From Anaerolineae bacterium (GTDB taxonomy: Bacteria; Chloroflexota; Anaerolineae; Aggregatilineales; Ch27), in assembly GCA_013178165.1 (NCBI GenBank), contig JABLXG010000004.1, forward strand, positions 1 to 64,000: a DNA stretch of 64,000 bases, in the 5' to 3' direction. Both the position numbers and the translations under genes were made by a program. The notes beneath the pieces were generated by a model that saw only the letters and a list, made by a program, of their open reading frames with translations, was not told where the DNA came from and searched no databases. Positions 8,405 through 15,834 of this stretch are shown here, piece after piece (the stretch's first letter is position 1; each line of letters starts with the position of its first letter).

Positions 8405-9628
8405 CTAGGCCATCAGCAACACGTCGCGGATACGCTCCACTGCCCAGTCGATGTCCTGGCGGGTGATGACCAGCGGTGGGGCGAAGCGGATGGTGTGCTT
8501 GCGCGTTTCCTTGCACAGGATGCCGCGCTGTTGCAGCGCCTCGCAGAAGCGGCGAGCGCCCCCGGCCTGCGGCTTGAGTTCCACGCCGATGAGCAGCCCT
8601 TTGCCACGCACTTCTTTGATGTGCGGGCTGTTGATCTCGGCCAGCCGCTCCATGAAGTACTCGCCCATTTCCGCGGCGTTCTCGATCATGTCCTCATCTT
8701 CCAGCACGTTGAGTGCCTCCAGGGCCACTGCTGCGCCCAGGGGGTTGCCGCCAAACGTGCTGCCGTGATCGCCGGGCTTGAAGAGGCCCAGCACGTCGTC
8801 ATCGCTGAGCACCGCGCTGACCGGGTAAAAGCCGCCGGAGAGCGCCTTGCCGATGATCATCACGTCCGGGCGAACGTCCTCATGATCGCAGGCGAACAAC
8901 GCCCCAGTCCGCCCCAGGCCGGTCTGGATTTCGTCAGCCATCATGAGCACGTTGTGGCGATCACAGATCTCTCTGACCCGCCGTAGATACCCCGGCGGCG
9001 GGACAACCACGCCTGCTTCTCCCTGGATCGGCTCTACCAGGAACGCCACCGTGTTTGGCGTGATCGCCGCTTCCAGGGCTTCGGCATTGCCGTAAGGGAC
9101 GATCACGAAACCCGGTGTGAAAGGGCCAAAATCTTCGCGGTAAGCTTCTTCGGAGCTAAAGCTGATGATGGTGGTCGTGCGACCGTGGAAGTTACCCTGG
9201 CAGACAATAATCTCGGCTTTATTCGGCGCTACCCCTTTGACGCGATACCCCCACTTGCGGGCTGCCTTGACTGCCGTTTCGACAGCCTCGGCCCCGCTGT
9301 TCATGGGTAAGAATCGCGCGTAGCCGGTCATCTCATGCAGCTTTTCATAGAGCAGGGCCAGCTTGTCGCTGCGGAAAGCCCGGCTGGTCAGGGTCACCCG
9401 ATACGCCTGATCGATCAGCGCCTGCCGGATTCGCGGGTGGCAGTGGCCCTGGTTGACGGCGCTGTAGGCGGATAGACAATCCATATAACGGTTGCCATCC
9501 ACGTCATACACCCAGATGCCTTCCGCCCGCTCGATCACCACATCCAGCGGATGATAGTTGTGCGCCCCGTAGCGATCTTCAAGCGCGATGTAGTCGGCAC
9601 TGGTTCGGATGCGGAGTGTCTCTACCAT
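8405..9628 (-). CDS. rocD: Ornithine aminotransferase (ornithine--oxo-acid transaminase)
   Basis: This 407-residue class-III PLP aminotransferase has the RocD-type N-terminus ([21 protein letters not shown]), the cofactor Asp in [12 protein letters not shown] and the Schiff-base Lys in [12 protein letters not shown]. It converts ornithine and 2-oxoglutarate to glutamate semialdehyde in arginine/proline metabolism. Full length compared with Bacillus RocD (401). The ATG at 9628 follows GAGGAGAAC. The gene is monocistronic, with a candidate -10 upstream and a strong terminator downstream. Confidence 0.95.
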   Translation of the reverse strand: MVETLRIRTSADYIALEDRYGAHNYHPLDVVIERAEGIWVYDVDGNRYMDCLSAYSAVNQGHCHPRIRQALIDQAYRVTLTSRAFRSDKLALLYEKLHEMTGYARFLPMNSGAEAVETAVKAARKWGYRVKGVAPNKAEIIVCQGNFHGRTTTIISFSSEEAYREDFGPFTPGFVIVPYGNAEALEAAITPNTVAFLVEPIQGEAGVVVPPPGYLRRVREICDRHNVLMMADEIQTGLGRTGALFACDHEDVRPDVMIIGKALSGGFYPVSAVLSDDDVLGLFKPGDHGSTFGGNPLGAAVALEALNVLEDEDMIENAAEMGEYFMERLAEINSPHIKEVRGKGLLIGVELKPQAGGARRFCEALQQRGILCKETRKHTIRFAPPLVITRQDIDWAVERIRDVLLMA

Positions 9629-9661
9629 ACGCAGTTCTCCTCAACAACAAGCGCTTTATGC

Positions 9662-9667
9662 ATTATA
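9662..9667 (-). promoter_or_regulatory. Candidate -10 box for rocD
   Basis: TATAAT on the minus strand (plus ATTATA), about 34 bases before the rocD start and inside an AT-rich stretch. No good -35 lies at 17 bp, so an activator may be needed. Confidence 0.45.
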
Positions 9668-9810
9668 CATAACTATTGGCGCTCAGACTAGTACAATTTG
9701 CATAACCTTTGTCTGTGAGCCAGTGGCTTAGCCTGCTGCCTCGAAACTGCCACCCACCGACTACTCGCCGCACCAGCAGGCTGCACGGAGTATACCCGCC
9801 TCGTCAGGAA

Positions 9811-10638
9811 CTAATGGGCGATCAACCACGCGCTGACATCTGCCAGAACTTCTTCCTTGCCCGGCTCGTTGAAGATTTCGTGGTACATCCCCTCATAGCG
9901 CCGGATGGTTTTGTCTGCAGCACCAAGCTCACGGGCGATAATCGTCAGGCTAGCGGGTGGGGCGATAGTGTCTGCACCTCCATGGAGGCATAGCGCCGGG
10001 ATCGCGATCTTCGGCAGGCCGGCCCGCGCGTCATCCGCCAGCGCAATCAGTTCTACGCCCTGCCGGGCACCCAGCCAACCGCGATAGTTGAGCGGATCGC
10101 TGTCATAAGCCGCGCGCACCGCCGGATCGCGGGAGATATCAGAGGTGCTCAGCCTGACAACCGGCAGACGCGGCGCAATCCGCGCCAGCATGCCAGCCGC
10201 GGTCTGCAACCAGCGTGGCGTCACCTCCCCCAGAACCACCGGTGCGCCGGAGGTGATCATCCCGGCCAGCAGGGACTGATGGCGAGCGGTGAACGCCAGC
10301 GCCAGCAACCCGCCCATGCTATGCCCCAGGATGAAGACCGGAAGGCCCGGATTAGCCGCCCTCACCTGATGGAAGTACCCCAGCAGATCATCCAGATACA
10401 GGCTGTAATGCTCGACACAGGCACGCGGGCCGGGGCTGCGACCATGCCCGCGCAAATCAAAAGCGCAGACGGCATAGCCCTGCGCGTTCAGGTGCGCCGC
10501 CACGTGAGCGTAACGCCCGCTATGTTCGGCTACACCATGCACCAGCAGAATCACAGCGCGGGCGCCGTCAACGGGCCACTGCCGTGTGAACAACATTGTG
10601 CCATCCGGCGCCTGGAATGTGCCGGTGATCTCGCTCAT
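9811..10638 (-). CDS. Alpha/beta hydrolase, monoacylglycerol-lipase type
   Basis: The 275-residue hydrolase matches the monoacylglycerol lipase family (hydrolase_4): LLVHGVAEHSGRYAHVA oxyanion region, AFDLRGHGRSPGPR, nucleophile elbow GHSMGGLLAL, and the C-terminal LHGGADTIAPP and YEGMYHEIFNEP motifs carrying Asp and His. It probably releases fatty acids from monoglycerides or lysolipids in the cytoplasm. The ATG at 10638 is preferred to an upstream in-frame start because AAGAGG precedes it and the upstream residues overlap the pyrophosphatase gene in another frame. It is the last gene of the signalling operon, 14 bases after its neighbour. Confidence 0.88.
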   Translation of the reverse strand: MSEITGTFQAPDGTMLFTRQWPVDGARAVILLVHGVAEHSGRYAHVAAHLNAQGYAVCAFDLRGHGRSPGPRACVEHYSLYLDDLLGYFHQVRAANPGLPVFILGHSMGGLLALAFTARHQSLLAGMITSGAPVVLGEVTPRWLQTAAGMLARIAPRLPVVRLSTSDISRDPAVRAAYDSDPLNYRGWLGARQGVELIALADDARAGLPKIAIPALCLHGGADTIAPPASLTIIARELGAADKTIRRYEGMYHEIFNEPGKEEVLADVSAWLIAH

Positions 10639-10652
10639 CTCATCATCGCCTC

Positions 10653-11003
10653 TTAGCGCGGTCTGGGGCGTGGAATCAGGATGGCGGCCTGGCCGCCGCG
10701 GTTGTGGCTCTGCAGGGCCAGCTGGGCTTCCTGGGGCGTGCAGCCCAACAGGATCTTCAGTTCGGTTTCCCGCTTGAGCCGATCCACTGTCCCGATCACG
10801 GCTACGACCTCGCGGTCGGGAAGGGAACCGATCCACACATCGATGCCCTCGCCGTCCATGGTGCGGGTGTCATCCAGGTGGCCGTAATCAAGCGGGTAGA
10901 CAAAATCAGGATAGCGCGGATGGCGCGTACCCGCCGGACGGTCAATTGTAATCGAGCTGATGGCAACCAGCGCATCCAGAAACAGCCAGAAATCATCGCC
11001 CAT
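10653..11003 (-). CDS. Short inorganic-pyrophosphatase-fold protein
   Basis: The 116-residue protein has the pyrophosphatase-like signatures ITIDRPAGTRHPRYPD, YPLDYGHLDDT and GEGIDVWIG, corresponding to the short bacterial group annotated as inorganic pyrophosphatase. It is much shorter than classical Ppa (about 175) and lacks part of the acidic metal cluster, so hydrolysis of pyrophosphate is probable but unproven. The ATG at 11003 has AAGGGGAA upstream. It sits 8 bases after the receiver-like gene. Confidence 0.72.
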   Translation of the reverse strand: MGDDFWLFLDALVAISSITIDRPAGTRHPRYPDFVYPLDYGHLDDTRTMDGEGIDVWIGSLPDREVVAVIGTVDRLKRETELKILLGCTPQEAQLALQSHNRGGQAAILIPRPRPR

Positions 11004-11011
11004 CCTCGTTG

Positions 11012-11368
11012 TTATTCCCCTTTCACCAGCACCTCCAGCGCGGCCAGTAACCCATCCCAGGGCACCCATTGCGCCTCCGGCGCAGCGGCCAGCGCTTTTT
11101 CCACTGCTTCCGCCGGGCCGCCGACGAAAACCAGCGGCAGCCAGCGTGTTGCCGCCGTGGCCCACAGGGCGCGGGCGAGTTCGCGGCCATGCGCCGCCCG
11201 GCGACTCAGGTCAATCACGACGGCGTCCGGCGACTCATTCCGGATGATGTGAAAGATACGCCCGCCATCTTCCTCCTCAACCTCGACAAACCAGCCTGCG
11301 TCGCGCAATGCACAGGCGCGGCAGTCGGTGTCCTCACCCCACAGTACCAGCACGACCCGGCCTTTCAT
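11012..11368 (-). CDS. Receiver-like (CheY-fold) protein, probably degenerate
   Basis: The 118-residue protein has an alternating beta/alpha pattern like a response-regulator receiver. It contains VVLVLWGED at the N-terminus (acidic pair position), SPDAVVIDLSRR (candidate phospho-acceptor Asp) and LPLVFVGG near the switch Thr position. The conserved Lys is not evident, so it may be a pseudo-receiver. The start is ATG 11368, since GAGGAG lies 9 bases upstream. It lies between FHA and pyrophosphatase genes, suggesting a regulatory adaptor in the kinase operon. Confidence 0.6.
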   Translation of the reverse strand: MKGRVVLVLWGEDTDCRACALRDAGWFVEVEEEDGGRIFHIIRNESPDAVVIDLSRRAAHGRELARALWATAATRWLPLVFVGGPAEAVEKALAAAPEAQWVPWDGLLAALEVLVKGE

Positions 11369-11382
11369 ACCGCTCTGGCTCC

Positions 11383-11757
11383 TCACGGATCGATCCGCAG
11401 CCATGTTCGCCCGACACGGAAGAGTTCGCCGGGTTTCAGTTCGGCGCTCTCATTCCGCAGCCGCCGGTCGTTCAGAAGCGTGCCATTCTTGCTGCCGTCG
11501 TCGGTCAGCAGGAAGCGCAGCGGCCCGCTCTGATGGGTGGCCGCGCCATCGGCAATGGTATCGTCGCTGCTCAGGCAGATCAGGCTGGCATGGCGGCGCG
11601 ACACCTGTGAGTCATAAGGCAGCGAGATATCGCACTCCTCGCTGCGGCCAATCGTCCACTGTGTCCTGCCGCCTAGGGCGGGCAACTGCAACAGAATCTG
11701 TAGCCCATCCTGCGGGCCGCTCATGATACGCAATGAGATCGTCCTGCCTGCCACCAT
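11383..11757 (-). CDS. FHA-domain phosphothreonine-binding protein
   Basis: The 124-residue protein is a single FHA domain: IGRSEECDI, SQVSRRHASL and DDGSKNGTLLNDRRL are the canonical GRS, SxxH and NGT motifs that bind phosphothreonine. There is no membrane segment or signal peptide. It starts 18 bases after the Ser/Thr kinase stop, so the kinase or its substrates are likely partners. The ATG at 11757 has a purine-rich GGGGGAGA very close by; a GTG one codon later is equally possible. Confidence 0.9.
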   Translation of the reverse strand: MVAGRTISLRIMSGPQDGLQILLQLPALGGRTQWTIGRSEECDISLPYDSQVSRRHASLICLSSDDTIADGAATHQSGPLRFLLTDDGSKNGTLLNDRRLRNESAELKPGELFRVGRTWLRIDP

Positions 11758-11775
11758 TCTCCCCCTGTTGGTACG

Positions 11776-14700
11776 CTAGGGCGTCTCTGGCCCGGCCTCG
11801 CCCTGCCGCAACCGGCGCGCCTCCGTCCGCCGCGTACGGGAAGGCTCGTGCTGGGGGTCGAGGTTCAGCGCCTGGTTAAAGGCTTCGATCGCTTCCAGGT
11901 AGCGTCCCAGGCTCATCAGCGCCTCGCCCTGATTGTGCCAGAACCAGACATCTCCGCCATTGTAGCGGGTGGCCTGCTGGTGATTGCGCAGGGCATCTTC
12001 CCAGCGGCCCAGTGCGGCGTAAGCCAGCCCCAAGCCGTTGTAGGCCCAGGCGTACTGCGGATCGAGGACGACGGCCCGCTCGTAACTGGTGATGGCTTCC
12101 TCGTGGCGACCCAGCCGGCGCAGGATCTGGCCTCGCCGCGCCCAGAGGTTGGCATTGTCGGCGGCAACCGCCAGGGCCTGGTCTACCACTGCCAGCGCCC
12201 GTTCGTTCTGGTGCAGTTCCAGCAGCGGGTCAAGCTGGTTGGTGTAGTACCACAGCCCTGATGGATCCTCCTGTACGGCCCGCTCGAAGCTGGCCAGCGC
12301 CTCCTCGCGGCGCCCCAGTCCTTCCAGGGCCAGCCCGCGCCCGTTCCAGGCCCAGGCATAATGCGGGTCGATGGCCAGCGCCTGATCATAGGCGACCACG
12401 GCTTCTTTGTAGCGTCCCAGCCGGCGCAGCACCTGCCCCTTCTTGGCCCAGGCTTCGATGTGCTGCGCGTCCAGCGCCAGCGCCCGCTCCAGCGGCGCCA
12501 GCGCCTCCTCATAGCGATGCAGGACGACCAGCGCATCACCCTGATTGTACCAGAACCAGGCGTCGCCCGGCTCCTCCTGGGTTGCCCGCTGGAAGCACTC
12601 CAGGGCCAGGTCGGGCTGGCCGAGTGCGCTATGGATCAGCCCTTTGCCGTTCCAGGCCCAGCCGTAATGGGGGTCAAGGTACAGGGCCTGCTCGTAGGCT
12701 TCCAGCGCCTCGGTCAGGCGATCCTGGCGGCGCAGCAGCTGACCACGTTTGGCCCAGGCGCGGTGATGGGTGGGGCTATGCGTCAGCAGGCGATCAAGCA
12801 GGGCCAGGGCCTCGTCGTTGCGCTGCAGCGTGATCAGCAGGTCAGCCTGGTTGTACAGGTAGAGGGGGTTTTCCGGTTCGGCGGCTACCGCCTGCTCGTA
12901 AGCCTTCAGGGCGTCATCCAGGCGCTGGATCGCCTCATAGACCGCGCCAAGTTCGTTCCAGGCCCAGGCGTAGGTCGGGTCGAGTTCAACCGCATGCTCC
13001 AGGTAGGGTAATGCCTCGTGGGGACGGCCCAGGTGGCGCAGGCAGTTGCCGATGCGCGCCCAGCTCCGGCTATGTTCCGGTTGGAGGGCGATGGCCTGCT
13101 TGAGCGGTTCCAGCGCCTCGTCGTAACGCTTGAGCAGCACCAGCACATTGCCCTGGTTATACCAGTGCCAGACATCGCCCGGCATGGCTTCCGCCGCCCG
13201 CCGGTAGCATTCCAGGGCTTCGACGTAGCGTTCCAGCCGCTCAAGGACGATCCCCTGGCCGTTCCAGGCCCAGCCATAAGCCGGGTCGATCGTCAGTGCC
13301 CGCTCGTAAGCTTCCAGCGCCTCATCATACTGCCGCAGATAGCGGTACACCTGCCCCAGTTTGGCCCAGCTATACGCATGTTGCGGATCGATGGTGACCG
13401 CCTGACGGGCCGGCGCTAGCGCTTCGTCATAGCGGCCCAGTTCCACCAGCATTTCCACCTGGTTGTACCAGTGCCAGACCTCATCCGGCGCGTCGCGGGC
13501 GGCGTCGCGGAAAGCGTTCAGCGCCTCTGCCCAGCGACCCAGCGCCTTGAAGGCCAGGCCCAGCCCGTTACTGGCCCAGCCGTAGTCCGGCTGAAGCTTG
13601 AGGGCCATGCGGTAGGCCTTGACGGCGTCTTCATAACGCTCCAGCAGGCGGTAGACCTGGCCGCGTTTGGCCCAGCTATGGGCGTGCAGCGGATCGACTG
13701 ATAGCGCCCGGTCGAGCATGGCCAGCGATTCCTCGTGGCGGCCCAGCGCCTGCAGGATATCCGCCTGGTTGTACCATGTCCAGACATCGCCCGGCTTGAG
13801 TTGGGAGGCGCGGCGGTAAGCTTCCAGTGCTTCCTCCGCCCTGCCCAGCCGCTCCAGCACGATTCCTTTGCCGTTCCAGGCCCAGCCGTAATCCGGCGAG
13901 AAGTGGATGGCATTGTCAAAAGCGGCCAGCGCCTCGTCGTAGCGGCCCAGCAGGCGCAGGGTGCGGCCTTTGCGCGCCCAGGCCCAGGCGTAATCCGGTT
14001 GCAGGGCCAGCGCCCGGTCGTAAGCTTCCAGCGCTTCCTCCGCCCGGCCCAGTTCGGTCAGGCTATAGCCCTTGTCCATCAGTTCATGGGCCTCAAGCTG
14101 TGTCGCGCTGACTTCCAGGATCGGCGGCGTGCCATGGATATCCGCGTAGATCGCGCTCAAGGCCTGTACCACGGCATCCCAATCCGGCGGGCGTTCATCG
14201 CGGTTTTTGGCCAAACAGGAGAGCACCAGCCTGCCGAGTGCCTCCGGGATGTCCAGCGCGACATCCTGGGGGATAACCGGCGTCTCGGTCAGGTGGGCGA
14301 TGATCCAGGTGTGGAATTTGCGCGCCCCGAAGACCGGCCGCCCGGCCAGCATCTCGTACAGGATGCAGCCAAAGGCGTAGATGTCGGAGCGCGGGTCGAC
14401 CTCCTCAGCCCGGCATTGCTCCGGAGACATATACGGCGCAGTGCCGACGATTGCCCCGCCGCGTGTCAGCCGCTGCAGATCTTCGTCCACGTCGTCTGCA
14501 AAGGGCACGTCACCGATTTCCACGGAACGCACCAGCCCGAAGTCGGTCACCTTGGCGACTTCATCATGCGTGACCAGGATGTTAGCCGGCTTAAGGTCGC
14601 GGTGAACCAGGCCCGGCATCTTCTGCTGGGCGTGGCTCATACCCAGGGCGATGTGGAGGCCAAAGGTGACAGCCTGTGGCAGGCCGATCCGGTTGTGCTC

Positions 14701-15816
14701 GATCCATCCCCGCAGGTCTGGCCCCAGCCCTTCCGGGCCGCTGACATGCTCCAGGAAGATGTGCGGGCGGTCGCGGATGGTGCGCACCACCCGCGCCTGG
14801 ACGATGTTCGGGTGCTTTTCCAGCCGGACCCAGGTCAGCGCTTCCTGTACGAAGCGGGCGACAGCGCGGTCGTTGCCAAAAAAGCGCGACTGAAAGCTCT
14901 TGATCGCTACCGGCTCGCGCTGCTCGTGGTCGTAGCACAGGTAAACCACGCCCATCCCGCCCCGCAGCACCTGGGCCACCTCGTAGCGATCCTCAATGCG
15001 CTCGCCGGGAGCAAATTCGTCCTCGACCGGCTGGGCGCTCTCCCGCCCCAGTGACAGGTATGGCATATCGACTGCCGAGAAAGCGCCCTCCGCCCGGGCA
15101 GGTTGATCCTCCGGCGGCGAATCGGGCGCGGCTTCCGCTGCCGGGCCAGTTGCCCGCACGGCTGGCTCCACTTCGGATAGCACCTGAGGTGCAACGGCCA
15201 GTTCATCCTGGGTGTCTGTCAGGGCACGGGGGAGGGGGGAGGGCATGGCCGCCACCGTCCGCGCCTCGCCGCGCCGGATGATGGGCGGCGCGTTGAAGGT
15301 CAGGCCGCTCTCCAGGCCAACGGGGTATGCCTGAAGCAGGCGGAACAGCATCTCCTGTAGCGCCTCGCTCTGCCGGTCGGGTTCGATCTCAGCGGCGGCC
15401 CACAGGGCCACGGCCACGTTGCGGGCCGAGGGCAGCGCCAGGGCTGCCGCGCACACCCATTCCGCCAGGCGAGCGATAGCATCCTCGGCCAGGGCACGAT
15501 CGGCATCGCTTGCGGCGCGGGCAGCAGCCCGCCGGTACGCCGTGAACGCCTTGCCGACGTAGAACACCCGCAGCTGGTCTTCCGCCAGGATGCGCTGGGC
15601 ACACAGATCGCCCAGCGCAAAGGCGTCGTCAGGCTCCGGCGGAATCCGCCGCAGGGCCAGCAGGCCGAGCTGACGGATGTCCTTATCCGGATCATTGGCG
15701 AATAGATCGACGGCGTCCTCTTTGTGGTGGGCCGAAAGCAAGCGAGCCACCTCGGCGGCGGGTAGCGGCGGCGCGGCGCGGTCGGTCTGAGGTACTGGGG
15801 GGATGGATTGGCTCAT
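11776..15816 (-). CDS. Ser/Thr protein kinase with a 22-copy TPR array
   Basis: The 1346-residue protein has a helical N-terminus (about 20-170), a linker, a eukaryotic-type kinase domain (about 285-550) and a long TPR array to the end. Kinase motifs are intact: RGGMGVVYL, VAIKSF, VHRDLKPANILV, VTDFGLVRS and GTAPYMSPEQC. No membrane segment is seen, so it is cytoplasmic. The TPRs cycle through three types, beginning roughly YxWAWNGxG, DVWxWYNQ and HxxSWAKxGQ, giving a 102-residue super-repeat repeated about seven times. It is 18 bases after the Clp gene and before the FHA gene, in one operon. The ATG at 15816 has AGAGGAAT upstream. Confidence 0.95.
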   Translation of the reverse strand: MSQSIPPVPQTDRAAPPLPAAEVARLLSAHHKEDAVDLFANDPDKDIRQLGLLALRRIPPEPDDAFALGDLCAQRILAEDQLRVFYVGKAFTAYRRAAARAASDADRALAEDAIARLAEWVCAAALALPSARNVAVALWAAAEIEPDRQSEALQEMLFRLLQAYPVGLESGLTFNAPPIIRRGEARTVAAMPSPLPRALTDTQDELAVAPQVLSEVEPAVRATGPAAEAAPDSPPEDQPARAEGAFSAVDMPYLSLGRESAQPVEDEFAPGERIEDRYEVAQVLRGGMGVVYLCYDHEQREPVAIKSFQSRFFGNDRAVARFVQEALTWVRLEKHPNIVQARVVRTIRDRPHIFLEHVSGPEGLGPDLRGWIEHNRIGLPQAVTFGLHIALGMSHAQQKMPGLVHRDLKPANILVTHDEVAKVTDFGLVRSVEIGDVPFADDVDEDLQRLTRGGAIVGTAPYMSPEQCRAEEVDPRSDIYAFGCILYEMLAGRPVFGARKFHTWIIAHLTETPVIPQDVALDIPEALGRLVLSCLAKNRDERPPDWDAVVQALSAIYADIHGTPPILEVSATQLEAHELMDKGYSLTELGRAEEALEAYDRALALQPDYAWAWARKGRTLRLLGRYDEALAAFDNAIHFSPDYGWAWNGKGIVLERLGRAEEALEAYRRASQLKPGDVWTWYNQADILQALGRHEESLAMLDRALSVDPLHAHSWAKRGQVYRLLERYEDAVKAYRMALKLQPDYGWASNGLGLAFKALGRWAEALNAFRDAARDAPDEVWHWYNQVEMLVELGRYDEALAPARQAVTIDPQHAYSWAKLGQVYRYLRQYDEALEAYERALTIDPAYGWAWNGQGIVLERLERYVEALECYRRAAEAMPGDVWHWYNQGNVLVLLKRYDEALEPLKQAIALQPEHSRSWARIGNCLRHLGRPHEALPYLEHAVELDPTYAWAWNELGAVYEAIQRLDDALKAYEQAVAAEPENPLYLYNQADLLITLQRNDEALALLDRLLTHSPTHHRAWAKRGQLLRRQDRLTEALEAYEQALYLDPHYGWAWNGKGLIHSALGQPDLALECFQRATQEEPGDAWFWYNQGDALVVLHRYEEALAPLERALALDAQHIEAWAKKGQVLRRLGRYKEAVVAYDQALAIDPHYAWAWNGRGLALEGLGRREEALASFERAVQEDPSGLWYYTNQLDPLLELHQNERALAVVDQALAVAADNANLWARRGQILRRLGRHEEAITSYERAVVLDPQYAWAYNGLGLAYAALGRWEDALRNHQQATRYNGGDVWFWHNQGEALMSLGRYLEAIEAFNQALNLDPQHEPSRTRRTEARRLRQGEAGPETP
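11800..14110 (-). repeat. 306-bp (102-residue) TPR super-repeat, about seven tandem copies
   Basis: The TPR-coding part of the kinase gene repeats every 306 bp, made of three 34-codon TPRs with distinct consensus starts (A: YxWAWNG, B: DVWxWYNQ, C: HxxSWAKxG). The order ABC is kept through the array. Copies are diverged, not identical. Confidence 0.85.
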
Positions 15817-15834
15817 ATTCCTCTTGCCTCGCGC

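Noticed and set aside
11800-14110. Tandem repeats as CRISPR or satellite DNA
   Set aside because: The repeats code for TPR units in a kinase and diverge at the third codon position as protein repeats do.
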